From NCBI GenBank assembly GCA_017521825.1, contig JAFXBK010000033.1:1-64000 (forward strand): a DNA stretch of 64,000 nucleotides. The letters run 5' to 3'. Positions 8,244-17,297 of this stretch are shown one piece after another. Position 1 is the first letter of the stretch. Every line of letters starts with the position of its first letter. Position numbers and translations under genes: made by a program. The stretch is from Oscillospiraceae bacterium (GTDB lineage: Bacteria > Bacillota > Clostridia > Oscillospirales > Ruminococcaceae). The notes beneath the pieces were generated by a model. The model was not told where the DNA came from. It did no database searches and was given only the letters and a program-made list of their open reading frames with translations.

Positions 8244-9320
8244 ATGCAGGAAAAAGGCGATTTTATCCTTAAAGTTGAAGGTCTGTCCGTTTCCTTCGCA
8301 ACAACCGCCGGCAAGGTTCACGCTCTTCGTAACGTTGACTTTGCAGTAAGACGCGGCGAAACCGTTGCAATAGTAGGCGAATCCGGTTCCGGTAAATCCG
8401 TAACCGTTAAAACTGCCATCGGTATTCTTGATACCAACGGAAAAGTTGAAGCGGGCAAAGCCCTTTTTACCTTCAAAAACGATAAAGGCGAGGAGGAAAC
8501 CATCGACCTCCTTACCCTTTCCAAAAAACAGATGCGCCAGACCATCAACGGCAAGCGCATCGCAATGGTTTTCCAGGACCCCATGACCTCCCTTAACCCC
8601 ACCATGACTATCGGTGATCAGATTATGGAAGGCATGATCTGGCACTTCAAAACCCCGAAAAAAGAGGCATGGAAACGTGCCGTCGAGCTTCTTGATATGG
8701 TTGGAATCACCGACCCGGAAAAGCGCATGAAGAACTATCCTCATCAGCTTTCCGGCGGTATGCGCCAGAGGGTTGTTATCGCAATAGCTCTCTCCTGCAG
8801 CCCGGATCTTCTCATTTGCGATGAACCTACCACCGCTCTTGACGTTACCATCCAGGCAAAGATCCTTGAACTTATTAAGGAAGTTCAGCAGAAACTCGGA
8901 ATTTCCGTAATTTATATCACCCATGACCTCGGCGTTGTCGCAAAGGTCGCGGATTTCGTAAATATTATGTACGCCGGAAAAATCGTTGAAAAAGGCAGAG
9001 TTGACGAGGTCTATTATGACCCGAAACATCCCTATACCTGGGGCCTTCTTTCCGCGCTTCCGGACCTTGAAACCCATGACGAAAGACTTTATGCGATTCC
9101 CGGAAGCCCGCCCAACCTTCTTCACAGCATCAAGGGCGATGCTTTCGCGCCGCGTAACGAATTTGCGCTCAAAATCGACGAAATTGCCGAACCGCCCATG
9201 TTCTGGGTTTCCGACACCCACTGTGCCGCAACCTGGCTTTTGGACGATAACGCACCGAAAGTCGAAATGCCGAAGGAACTTCGGGCAAGAATTGACCGTA
9301 TGCTGAAGGAGGAGAACTAA
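8244..9320 (+). CDS. oppD: Oligopeptide ABC transporter ATPase OppD
   Basis: A 358-residue cytoplasmic ATPase with Walker [10 protein letters not shown], signature LSGGMRQRV, Walker [10 protein letters not shown] and the H-loop THDLGVVA. It has the C-terminal oligopeptide/dipeptide extension ([12 protein letters not shown]) but lacks the last Cys-rich motif that often binds an Fe-S cluster in OppD relatives. It starts 15 bases after oppC behind AAAGGAGGG and abuts oppF directly. Confidence 0.95.
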   Translation: MQEKGDFILKVEGLSVSFATTAGKVHALRNVDFAVRRGETVAIVGESGSGKSVTVKTAIGILDTNGKVEAGKALFTFKNDKGEEETIDLLTLSKKQMRQTINGKRIAMVFQDPMTSLNPTMTIGDQIMEGMIWHFKTPKKEAWKRAVELLDMVGITDPEKRMKNYPHQLSGGMRQRVVIAIALSCSPDLLICDEPTTALDVTIQAKILELIKEVQQKLGISVIYITHDLGVVAKVADFVNIMYAGKIVEKGRVDEVYYDPKHPYTWGLLSALPDLETHDERLYAIPGSPPNLLHSIKGDAFAPRNEFALKIDEIAEPPMFWVSDTHCAATWLLDDNAPKVEMPKELRARIDRMLKEEN

Positions 9321-10265
9321 ATGGAAGAAAGAGTTCCGCTTCTTAAAGTAGAAAATCTTAAACAATATTTCCCCATCAGCAAAAAATTCACCGTTAAAGC
9401 TGTTGATGACGTTTCCTTCGAGATTTATCCCGGCGAAACCTACGGACTTGTTGGCGAATCCGGTTCCGGAAAAACCACCATCGGCCGTTCCATAATCCGC
9501 CTTTATGACCCCACCGCAGGTAAAATTACCTTCGACGGAGTCGATATTACCGGAAAGATGAGCGCTGCGGACGAGAAAAAACTCCGTACCGAAATGCAGA
9601 TGATTTTCCAGGACCCCATGGCCTGCCTTAACCCCAGACAGAAGGTTGCGGACATCATCGGCCAGGGGCTTGATATTCATCATCTCTATACCGATAAAGC
9701 TGACCGCGACGCAAAAATCGCAAGAATTCTTGAAAAGGTCGGTCTTGCTCCGGAACACGCCGAGCGTTATCCTCACCAGTTCTCCGGCGGTCAGCGCCAG
9801 AGGGTCGGTATCGCAAGGGCTCTTATCATGAACCCGAAGCTTATCATTGCGGATGAATGTATCTCCGCTTTGGACGTTTCCATCCAGGCTCAGGTTGTTA
9901 ACCTTATGCGTGATATCCAGAAGGAAACCGGCGCGGCGTATCTCTTTATTGCCCACGACCTTTCCATGGTAAAATATATCTCCGACAGAATCGGTGTTCT
10001 TCACCTTGGCCACCTGGTCGAAACCGGAACCACCGAAGAAATTTTCGCAAACCCGGTCCATCCCTATACCCGAAGCCTTATCTCCGCCATTCCCCATCCG
10101 AACCCCGCCATTGAAAGAAAACGTACTTCTTTGCATTACGATTATTTCACCAGCGGAATCGATTATATGGCCGGCGAACTTCGCACAATAGAAGGAACCC
10201 ACAAAGTTCTTGCCACCGAGGAAGAATTTGAAAAGTGGACCAAAGCCGAAAAAAATTACCGTTAA
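9321..10265 (+). CDS. oppF: Oligopeptide ABC transporter ATPase OppF
   Basis: The 314-residue second ATPase has Walker A GESGSGKTT, signature FSGGQRQRV, Walker B LIIADECIS (the usual Pro of DEPxS is Cys here) and the C-terminal HPYTRSLISAIP extension. It follows oppD without a gap, behind AAGGAGGAG, and closes the operon before a strong terminator. It forms the ATPase heterodimer with OppD. Confidence 0.95.
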   Translation: MEERVPLLKVENLKQYFPISKKFTVKAVDDVSFEIYPGETYGLVGESGSGKTTIGRSIIRLYDPTAGKITFDGVDITGKMSAADEKKLRTEMQMIFQDPMACLNPRQKVADIIGQGLDIHHLYTDKADRDAKIARILEKVGLAPEHAERYPHQFSGGQRQRVGIARALIMNPKLIIADECISALDVSIQAQVVNLMRDIQKETGAAYLFIAHDLSMVKYISDRIGVLHLGHLVETGTTEEIFANPVHPYTRSLISAIPHPNPAIERKRTSLHYDYFTSGIDYMAGELRTIEGTHKVLATEEEFEKWTKAEKNYR

Positions 10266-10283
10266 TTTCACCATAAACCGTTG

Positions 10284-10328
10284 CCGAAAGCCCGTGCTCA
10301 AATTTTGAGCACGGGCTTTCGGTTTTTT
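10284..10328 (+). terminator. Terminator of the opp operon
   Basis: A 17-bp perfect stem (10284-10300 with 10306-10322, loop AATTT) followed by GGTTTTTTG. Its core GTGCTCAAATTTTGAGCAC matches the terminator at 40117 almost base for base. Confidence 0.93.
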
Positions 10329-10427
10329 GTTTTGTATGAGCATTGGAAGATATAGAAAAATATGGGAAAATGGCAAAAATTTATTTAAGAAAAAGGCAAA
10401 AAAGGTTAATTTATGCTGAGAGCATAC

Positions 10428-10456
10428 TTGTAATTTAAAGTGTTTACCTTTATAAT
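10428..10456 (+). promoter_or_regulatory. Candidate promoter of the polysaccharide locus
   Basis: TTGTAA (10428-10433), 17 bases, TATAAT (10451-10456), about 100 bases before the first gene of the locus. A second, weaker candidate (TTTACC/TATAAG, 10443-10470) overlaps it. Confidence 0.55.
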
Positions 10457-10488
10457 TGTATATGTATAAGTATCACTATGCCTTTTTG

Positions 10489-10509
10489 CCGGCTTTCAAA
10501 AAAAGCCGG
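10489..10509 (+). promoter_or_regulatory. Leader hairpin before the polysaccharide locus
   Basis: CCGGCTTT/AAAGCCGG hairpin (10489-10496, 10502-10509) in the untranslated leader, with no run of T after it. It may be an RNA processing or antitermination site. This is inference from position only. Confidence 0.4.
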
Positions 10510-10556
10510 TTTGGAAAGGTGCGCGAAAAAATGGGGAAAACGAGGAAAAAAGCCTG

Positions 10557-11687
10557 ATGAAAAAACGTATTCCGCTTTCAACTCCGACAATGCACGGAAA
10601 TGAAATTGAATACATAAACGAAGCCTTTGAACGCAACTGGGTAGCGCCCCTTGGGTTCAACTGTGACAGTTTTGAGACAGAAATGTCGGAATATCTTTCC
10701 GAAAATTCCGGAAAAGAATATCATGCCCTTTCCCTTGCTTCCGGAACGGCGGCTTTGCATCTTGCGGTAAAGCTTGCGGGAATAAAACCCGGCGACATTG
10801 TTCTTTGTTCCGATATGACTTTTGCCGCAACGGTGAATCCGGTTTCCTACGAATTCGGAAAACAGGTTTTCATCGATTCCGAATACGAAACCTGGAACAT
10901 GGACCCGAAAGCCCTTGAAAAGGCTTTTGAAAAATATCCGGATGCAAAAGCTGTTATGCTCGTTCATCTCTATGGCGTTCCGGCAAAAATGGACGAAATC
11001 GAAGAAATCTGCAGAAAGCATAATGCGGTTCTTATCGAGGATGCGGCGGAGGCCCTTTGCGCCGAATACCGCGGCAGAAAATGCGGAACCTTCGGCGAAC
11101 TGAGCGCCATAAGTTTTAACGGCAACAAGCTTATCACAACTTCCGGCGGCGGAATGCTTATTGCAAAAGAAAAAGCCGCGAGAGATAAAGCCTTTTTCTG
11201 GGCGACCCAATCCAGGGAAAAGGAAATATGGTATGAACATAAGGAAATCGGTTACAACTACCGTATGTCAAATATCGTTGCGGGAATCGGCAGGGCACAG
11301 CTTAAATATGCCGAAAATCACCGTGACCTGAAAGAAAAGATTTACCGCAGATACGAGGAAGGTTTTAAAAACCTTCCGGTGGGCATGAACCCTTATGAAG
11401 AAAACACAAAGCCAAACTTCTGGCTTTCCTGCATGCTTATTGATAAAGAATGTCCCGTTGACCCGATGCATATTATAAAAGTGCTCGATGAGCACAACAT
11501 CGAGGCAAGACCAATCTGGAAACCCATGCACATGCAGCCGGTTTTTGCGGAAAACGATTTTGTTTCCGCCGGCGAAAACCCTGTTAATGAAGATATTTTT
11601 GCAAGAGGGCTTTGCCTTCCGTCCGATATAAAAATGACAGAGGAAGAACAGGATTATGTTATCGAAATTATCAGATCCTGTTTTTGA
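10557..11687 (+). CDS. DegT/DnrJ/EryC1/StrS aminotransferase (PglE/PseC-like)
   Basis: A 376-residue PLP-dependent sugar aminotransferase. Visible family features are the N-terminal PTMHGNEIEYI segment, VEDAAEA-like IEDAAEALCAEY, and the Schiff-base lysine in SFNGNKLITTSGGG (about residue 191). It would aminate a 4-keto-6-deoxy nucleotide sugar. The sugar-phosphate transferase and acetyltransferase genes follow, and a PglF-type dehydratase lies at 34465, so a UDP-bacillosamine type product (UDP-2,4-diacetamido-trideoxyhexose) is likely. It is the first gene of the 30-kb locus. Confidence 0.9.
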   Translation: MKKRIPLSTPTMHGNEIEYINEAFERNWVAPLGFNCDSFETEMSEYLSENSGKEYHALSLASGTAALHLAVKLAGIKPGDIVLCSDMTFAATVNPVSYEFGKQVFIDSEYETWNMDPKALEKAFEKYPDAKAVMLVHLYGVPAKMDEIEEICRKHNAVLIEDAAEALCAEYRGRKCGTFGELSAISFNGNKLITTSGGGMLIAKEKAARDKAFFWATQSREKEIWYEHKEIGYNYRMSNIVAGIGRAQLKYAENHRDLKEKIYRRYEEGFKNLPVGMNPYEENTKPNFWLSCMLIDKECPVDPMHIIKVLDEHNIEARPIWKPMHMQPVFAENDFVSAGENPVNEDIFARGLCLPSDIKMTEEEQDYVIEIIRSCF

Positions 11688-11696
11688 GGTACATAT

Positions 11697-12323
11697 ATGT
11701 ATGCGAAATTCTGGAAAAGAATAATAGATTTTGTACTTTCTCTCGGAGCTTTGGTCGTTCTTTCGCCGGTCATAATTGTTTTGGCAGTGGTTGGCGCAAT
11801 CAAGATGAAGGGCAACCCGTTTTTTACCCAGGTTCGTCCGGGCAAGGACGAAAAGCTTTTTAAGCTCATCAAGTTCCGTTCCATGACCTGTGAAAAAGAC
11901 AAAAACGGAAATCTCCTTCCGGACGAAAAACGCCTTACAAAGTACGGAAAATTCATCCGCAGCACTTCCCTTGATGAACTTCCGGAACTTATAAATATCA
12001 TCAAAGGCGATATGTCCATAGTCGGACCGAGGCCGCTTTTGGTGAAATATCTTCCCCTTTATAATGAAGAGCAGAAGCATCGGCACGATGTTCGACCGGG
12101 TCTTACCGGACTTGCCCAGGTTAACGGAAGAAACGCCGTTTCCTGGGAGGAAAAATTCCGCCTTGACGTGGAATATGTTGAAAACGTTACCCTTTCGGGT
12201 GATATAAAAATTATAATCGATACCGTGAAGGTTGTTTTGAACCGGAGCGGGATCAATTCCGAGACATCGGCGACGATGGAGGAATTTAAAGGAAGCGAGA
12301 AGAAAGAGTTGGTCGAAGCATGA
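11697..12323 (+). CDS. Initiating sugar-phosphate (phosphoglycosyl) transferase, PglC/EpsL-like
   Basis: A 208-residue monotopic phosphoglycosyl transferase with a hydrophobic re-entrant helix (about 8-35), FRSMT, SLDELPELINIIKGDMS with its catalytic Asp-Glu dyad, and GPRPLL followed by RPGLTGLAQVNGRN. It transfers a sugar phosphate from UDP-sugar to undecaprenyl phosphate, the first step of the repeat unit. It lacks the extra N-terminal TM domain of the long WbaP/WcaJ type. Its stop overlaps the acetyltransferase start. Confidence 0.93.
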   Translation: MYAKFWKRIIDFVLSLGALVVLSPVIIVLAVVGAIKMKGNPFFTQVRPGKDEKLFKLIKFRSMTCEKDKNGNLLPDEKRLTKYGKFIRSTSLDELPELINIIKGDMSIVGPRPLLVKYLPLYNEEQKHRHDVRPGLTGLAQVNGRNAVSWEEKFRLDVEYVENVTLSGDIKIIIDTVKVVLNRSGINSETSATMEEFKGSEKKELVEA

Positions 12324-12940
12324 GCATCAAAGAGAAATTGATAATAATTGGTGCCGGCGGCCACGGAAAAGTTTGCGCCGATATTGCAAAACTTTGCGGA
12401 TATGAAAACATTTCTTTTCTTGACGATAATACGGAAGGCTTTTTTGGCGGATACGAAATAATCGGAAAAGTTTTGGATTATAAGGAACATCTTCAGGATT
12501 CCTGCTTTTTTGTTGCAATCGGGAACGGAGAAATCCGCAGAAAGTTTTTTGAAACGCTTGAAAAAGACGGTGCGGAAATAGTTTCCTTGATACATCCGTT
12601 CACGTCGATAGCTGAAGATGTTCAAATCGGAAAAGGTTCTGCGGTAATGGCCGGAGCGGTTATCAATTCCGGAACGGTAATCGGCAAAGGCGCGATAATC
12701 AACACCTGTGCTTCCGTGGATCACGACTGCGCTTTGGGCGATTATGTTCATGTTGCGGTAGGCACTCATGTTTGCGGAACCGTGAGCATCGGTAAAAATG
12801 TTTGGGTCGGTGCCGGGAGCACCGTTATCAACAATATGAGCATCTGCGGGGATTGTTTTATCGGAGCGGGTGCGGTTGTCGTTAAAGATATTGATGTTCC
12901 GGGAAAATATGTCGGGGTACCGGCGAAAAAGATGGTGTGA
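12320..12940 (+). CDS. Left-handed beta-helix sugar N-acetyltransferase (PglD/NeuD-like)
   Basis: This 206-residue protein has an N-terminal Rossmann-like region (IIIGAGGHGKVCADI) and C-terminal hexapeptide repeats, with the acetyltransferase histidine in NTCASVDHDCALGDYVHVAVG. It closely fits PglD, which acetylates the 4-amino group made by the PglE-type aminotransferase. ATG 12320 overlaps the upstream stop (ATGA). Together with 10557 and 11697 it forms a compact aminotransferase-transferase-acetyltransferase module. Confidence 0.9.
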   Translation: MSIKEKLIIIGAGGHGKVCADIAKLCGYENISFLDDNTEGFFGGYEIIGKVLDYKEHLQDSCFFVAIGNGEIRRKFFETLEKDGAEIVSLIHPFTSIAEDVQIGKGSAVMAGAVINSGTVIGKGAIINTCASVDHDCALGDYVHVAVGTHVCGTVSIGKNVWVGAGSTVINNMSICGDCFIGAGAVVVKDIDVPGKYVGVPAKKMV

Positions 12941-12947
12941 GGATAAT

Positions 12948-14105
12948 ATGTTTAAAGTATGTATCGTTACTACTGTATCAATGACATTAAAAGCATTTGT
13001 TCTTGATCTTGCAAAAGCAATGGCTCGGACGGGCGATTTTGAACTTCACTTCGTTTGCGACCATGACGATGATTTTGCCTTAATGCTTCCCGAATATATT
13101 CATTATCATCCGATTTCGATGAAACGCGGAATTTCTCTCGGTGGATTCAAGGCTGCTGTGGAAATGTATAAATTATTCAAAGGGGAAAAATTTGATCTTG
13201 TGCAGTATTCAACACCCAATGCTGCCTGCTATGCTTCATTTGCTGCAAAACTTGCAGGAGTAAAAGCTAGGTTATATTGCCAATGGGGAATCGCTTATGT
13301 GGGATTTTATGGGCTGAAAAGAAGTGTATTCAAAATAATGGAAAAAATGATATGCCATAATTCCACAATGATTGAGCCGGACAGTTTCGGAAACCTGAAA
13401 TTCTGCAGGCAAGAAAAAATATATACTACAGAAAAAAGCAAGGTCATCTGGAACGGAAGTGCAAGCGGAGTCAGTTTTGAAAAATTTGATATATCCAGAA
13501 GAGAAAAATGGTTTGATGAAATAAGGGATAAATACTGTATCCCGAAGAATGCTAAAGTTTTTATTTTTATAGGCAGGATTACGAGAGATAAAGGAGTCAA
13601 CGAACTCTTCGAAGCTTCCCAAAAGATACTGCGGAAATATAATGATGCATATTTGCTCATGGTTGGAAACGTTGAAAAAAATGATTCAATCTCCGATGAA
13701 CTGTTTGGTTGGGCACAGAATGAGCCCAGAGTCATTTTTGCCGGTTTTACAAGCGAAGTAGAAAAATACATTGCTGCAAGTGATGTATATGTTCTGCCGA
13801 GTTACCGCGAAGGCTTTGGAAGCGCAGTTATCGAAGCAGAAGCTATGGGTGTTCCCGTAATTGTTACGAATATTCCTGGACCAACGGATGCAATGAAAGA
13901 GGAAGTAACTGGGTTTCTTGTAAAAAAAGGCAGCGTATTTGAACTTTACAACGCGATGGAAAAGCTTTATTGCTCAGAAGAACTTCGGTCGGAAATGGGG
14001 AAAAATGCTTTTGAATTTGCTCTAAAGGGTTTTGAACAAAAAGCGCTGTTTGAAAAAATTATTGATGACAGAACGAAAATTATTGAAAAAAGTTTATCAA
14101 AATAA
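12948..14105 (+). CDS. Glycosyltransferase family 4 protein
   Basis: A 385-residue GT-B glycosyltransferase with acceptor-side N-terminal domain and a Glycos_transf_1 C-terminal domain: VFIFIGRITRDKGVNELFEA and the donor-binding PSYREGFGSAVIEAEAMG with its E-x7-E pair. I choose ATG 12948 (MFKVCIV) because GTGAGGA precedes it and homologues begin at this strand. Cytoplasmic, probably adding the second sugar of the unit. From here to about 20.3 kb the DNA becomes visibly AT-richer than the flanking genes. Confidence 0.9.
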   Translation: MFKVCIVTTVSMTLKAFVLDLAKAMARTGDFELHFVCDHDDDFALMLPEYIHYHPISMKRGISLGGFKAAVEMYKLFKGEKFDLVQYSTPNAACYASFAAKLAGVKARLYCQWGIAYVGFYGLKRSVFKIMEKMICHNSTMIEPDSFGNLKFCRQEKIYTTEKSKVIWNGSASGVSFEKFDISRREKWFDEIRDKYCIPKNAKVFIFIGRITRDKGVNELFEASQKILRKYNDAYLLMVGNVEKNDSISDELFGWAQNEPRVIFAGFTSEVEKYIAASDVYVLPSYREGFGSAVIEAEAMGVPVIVTNIPGPTDAMKEEVTGFLVKKGSVFELYNAMEKLYCSEELRSEMGKNAFEFALKGFEQKALFEKIIDDRTKIIEKSLSK

Positions 14106-14134
14106 AAATGAGGATGGAAAAAGACGGACGGAAT

Positions 14135-15034
14135 ATGAGAATTGTGATAACTGGAACAAACAGCTATATAGGTGATAACATCTGCTCATATATTCAGAAT
14201 GCCAATGAAGAGTTTGAAGTTTGTATGCTTGATGTGATTGGGAAAAAATGGCGAGAATTCGATTTTTCCGGTTATGATGCGGTAGTTCATGTTGCTGCAA
14301 TTGTTCATCGCAAAGATGATGTCAGCTGGGAGGAATATTATAAAGTAAACGCAGAACTCCCAGAAGAAATTGCGAAAAGAGCGAAAAGTATGGGCGTAAA
14401 ACAGTTCGTTTTTTTTAGCAGTATGGCGATTTATGGGGTAGAGAAAACCTTGTCTCTTGAAAAAAGCGTTGTATCAGATAAAACTGTTCCTAATCCGTCA
14501 TCCATGTATGGAAAAAGCAAATATCTTGCCGAACAGAAACTTTTAGAGCTCGAAGATGATAACTTTAAAATTGCTATTATAAGACCGCCTAATGTTTACG
14601 GCCCAGGATGCAGAGGAAGATACATACAGACATATAAAAGTATAGTATTGAAACTTCCGATTATTCCGAAAGCTTTTACCTTTGTAAGACAAAGTGTGCT
14701 TTATATTGATAACCTGAGTAGATTTGTATATCTGCTTATAACCGACAAAAAAAACGGCGTTTATATGCCTCAGGATGAATTCCCTTTGAGTGCAGTCGAG
14801 ATAATGCGCTATATCAGCGAAGCTTTGAATCTCAACAAAAAAACGAGTGCTTTTTTTGGAACATTTATGTATTTATTTTCGTTTTGTTCTTTGGTTAGAA
14901 AAGGATACGGAGGAATTTGCTATGACAGTAAGCAATCACATCATGGAGAATTTGATTATCTGATTGTTTCATCAAAGGAAGGAATCGAGAGGACGGTACT
15001 TTATGGAGATAAGTGTTATAATACCGGTCTATAG
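14135..15034 (+). CDS. NAD-dependent epimerase/dehydratase (extended SDR)
   Basis: A 299-residue Rossmann protein with TGTNSYIG dinucleotide loop at residues 6-13, VVHVAAIVHRK, and a YGKSK catalytic Tyr-Lys (about residue 128). It is probably a nucleotide-sugar 4-epimerase or 4-ketoreductase, close to the QuiNAc/FucNAc reductase group. I use ATG 14135, where the fold starts; an in-frame ATG at 14108 gives nine more residues and cannot be excluded. It overlaps the next gene by 32 bases. Confidence 0.82.
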   Translation: MRIVITGTNSYIGDNICSYIQNANEEFEVCMLDVIGKKWREFDFSGYDAVVHVAAIVHRKDDVSWEEYYKVNAELPEEIAKRAKSMGVKQFVFFSSMAIYGVEKTLSLEKSVVSDKTVPNPSSMYGKSKYLAEQKLLELEDDNFKIAIIRPPNVYGPGCRGRYIQTYKSIVLKLPIIPKAFTFVRQSVLYIDNLSRFVYLLITDKKNGVYMPQDEFPLSAVEIMRYISEALNLNKKTSAFFGTFMYLFSFCSLVRKGYGGICYDSKQSHHGEFDYLIVSSKEGIERTVLYGDKCYNTGL

Positions 15035-15986
15035 AGTCGAAGAATATCTTGAAGAATGTGTAAGCAGCATTCTTTCATATGAACATAAAGGTGTGGAAGT
15101 TGTTCTTGTGGATGACGGTTCTCCTGATAGCTGTCCAGAGCTCTGCGATGAATTTGCAGAAAAAAATCAGCGGGTAAAAGTTGTGCACAAAGAAAACGGC
15201 GGGCTTTCTTCCGCAAGAAATGCGGGAACGGCTGTTGCGACCGGGAAATACATAACATTCGTTGATTCGGACGACATTATTTATACCGAAAGCCTTCCGG
15301 TAATTCTTGAATGGATCAAAAACGAGGATGCGGATATTTGCTTTCTTCAATCAGAAAAGATTTTTCTGGACGGAACAAGGCAGGATCTCGGAGAATGCAT
15401 TGAAAGCAAACCTCTCCGAGGACAGCCTTATGAGGAAGCTCTCTCCTACCTTGCATCAAGACCAAAATATCCTGGAAGCGCCTGGGGTAAATTGTTTAGA
15501 AGAGAGTTCCTTATGGAAAACGACATCCATTTCCCCTATGACCGCAGATATTCAGAAGATCTTGGTTACATTAGGGATTGCTTTATGCACGCAAAAAAAT
15601 TTGATGCTCTCGAAATACCGTTTTACCGATACAGACAAAATAGAAAAGGTTCTATTACCAATAAAATTACAGCCCAAAATTTCAACGATTTATTTCTTTT
15701 CATTGAAGAATCCGTCGATAAATTTGATGTAAGAAAAAACGCTGATTCTTTTAGTAAAAATATTATGAGTTTTGTTGCATACGAATATTCAGTTTTACTG
15801 TATTTGTATTTTCAGATTCCTAAAAGGGACAGAAAAGCAGCATTGGTTAAACTGAAAAAATACTTATGGACACTTAAGTATGCGAAAACCCCAAAAACTA
15901 AAATGATACATTTTTTGTGCCGCCTTTTTGGTGTGCGTTTTACTGCATTTGTGATGGAACAATACAAAAAGGTGGTTACAAAATGA
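15003..15986 (+). CDS. Glycosyltransferase family 2 protein
   Basis: A 327-residue GT-A transferase with ISVIIPVYRVEEYLEEC at the N-terminus, VVLVDDGSPDSC, a nucleotide-binding FVDSDD (the DxD metal site), and YSEDLGYI further on. ATG 15003 is chosen over a TTG at 14964 because GAGAGGA lies just before it and the family starts at this strand. The gene overlaps the preceding epimerase gene and shares an ATGA with the next. Confidence 0.92.
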   Translation: MEISVIIPVYRVEEYLEECVSSILSYEHKGVEVVLVDDGSPDSCPELCDEFAEKNQRVKVVHKENGGLSSARNAGTAVATGKYITFVDSDDIIYTESLPVILEWIKNEDADICFLQSEKIFLDGTRQDLGECIESKPLRGQPYEEALSYLASRPKYPGSAWGKLFRREFLMENDIHFPYDRRYSEDLGYIRDCFMHAKKFDALEIPFYRYRQNRKGSITNKITAQNFNDLFLFIEESVDKFDVRKNADSFSKNIMSFVAYEYSVLLYLYFQIPKRDRKAALVKLKKYLWTLKYAKTPKTKMIHFLCRLFGVRFTAFVMEQYKKVVTK

Positions 15987-17260
15987 GAATCTTGATTGTT
16001 TCGTGTGAATCATGGCGCGATACAAACAATGGCGGAAACGTTTTGTCAAATATTTTTTGTGCTTTTCCTGAAGCGGAAATTGCTCAAATATACTGTAGCG
16101 GAGAACTCCCCCAAAATTCTATTTGCAAAAAATATTTTCAAATTTCCGATTTAATGTTGATAAAATCGGAAAAAGGGGAAGTTTTGGAGGAAAAAGATTA
16201 CAGCACAAACAATAGTTATCAAGAGGAAGCTGTTGAAAACAAAATAAAAAATAAAATTCCCGATTTTTTCAGAGAAAGCTTTCTTTTGATGAGAGAAGTT
16301 TTGTGGATAGTTTTCAACTGGAGAACAGAAAAACTGAGAAAATTCATCACAGATTTTAAACCAGATGTTATTTTTGCACCGTGTTATTCGTATTTCCATG
16401 TTTCAAAACTTGCTTTGTATGTTAAAGATATAGCAAAGTGTCCAATGATATCTTATATATCGGATGATAATTATTCACTCAAGCAATTTGTCTTGTCGCC
16501 TTTTTTTTGGGTTAACAGGCTGATTACTCGAAAATGGATCCGTAGATTGTTTTCGGAGTGCTCGTTGGTTTATACAATGACAGAAATGCAAAAAAAAGAA
16601 TATGAAAACTTGTTGGGAAGACCAATGAAAGTTTTGTGTAAATCTGCAGATTTTTGCAATATTGAAAAAAAAACTGGAACGCCGATAAAATTTATATATG
16701 GCGGAGGCTTATATCTTAACAGGTGGAAAGTTTTAGAAGCGCTTGTCAAATCGCTTGATGCAGTAAATGAAACCGGAATAAAAGCAGAACTGCATATATA
16801 TTCTAATTCTAAACTGACAGAAAAACAGAAAAGGTTGTTGAATAACAGAAAATCATCTTTTTTTCACGGAGCTGTCTCTTTTTCAGAGTTAGAAAAGAAA
16901 TATGCAGAATCTGATGTTGCGGTTCATGTGGAATCATTTGATCGAAAAAATAGAGCCATTACCAGATTGTCTTTTTCGACAAAAATAATAGATTGTATGA
17001 AAAGTGGCTGTGCAATTTTAGCAATTGGCCCTCACTCACAGGCAGGAATTTCATATTTGAAAAGTAATGATGCGGCTATTTGTGTTAACGATTTGAACAA
17101 ACTGAATTCATCCATAGCTTGGATTATCGACAATGAAGATCTGATACAGAAATACGCTCAAAAGGCAAAAGAACTTGGACAGAAAAATCATAATAAAGAA
17201 GCAATTGAAAAAATGATAAAAAAAGACTTTTATGATATTGTGTCGGGTGACAAAAGTTAA
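15983..17260 (+). CDS. Glycosyltransferase (GT-B, group 1-like)
   Basis: The 425-residue product begins MRILIVSCESWRDTNNGGN, a nucleotide-sugar GT-B start. It has PDVIFAPCYSYFHVSKLA in the N-domain and a GT4-like C-domain (FIYGGGLYLNRWKVLEAL; VAVHVESFDRKNRAI; STKIIDCMKSGCAILAI). ATG 15983 overlaps the previous stop and has GGTGG before it. It is a weaker match to GT4 than its neighbours; the acceptor is unknown. Confidence 0.78.
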   Translation: MRILIVSCESWRDTNNGGNVLSNIFCAFPEAEIAQIYCSGELPQNSICKKYFQISDLMLIKSEKGEVLEEKDYSTNNSYQEEAVENKIKNKIPDFFRESFLLMREVLWIVFNWRTEKLRKFITDFKPDVIFAPCYSYFHVSKLALYVKDIAKCPMISYISDDNYSLKQFVLSPFFWVNRLITRKWIRRLFSECSLVYTMTEMQKKEYENLLGRPMKVLCKSADFCNIEKKTGTPIKFIYGGGLYLNRWKVLEALVKSLDAVNETGIKAELHIYSNSKLTEKQKRLLNNRKSSFFHGAVSFSELEKKYAESDVAVHVESFDRKNRAITRLSFSTKIIDCMKSGCAILAIGPHSQAGISYLKSNDAAICVNDLNKLNSSIAWIIDNEDLIQKYAQKAKELGQKNHNKEAIEKMIKKDFYDIVSGDKS

Positions 17261-17297
17261 AACTTTTTAATAAAAAGAAAAAAGACAAGGAGAGTTT

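Noticed and set aside
7104..10376. A 1090-codon open frame on the minus strand opposite oppCDF
   Set aside because: It is an antisense shadow: the opp genes on the plus strand have complete domains, ribosome sites and overlaps, while the minus frame gives a low-complexity, motif-free product and has no ribosome site. Low TAA/TAG/TGA content opposite biased codons explains its length.
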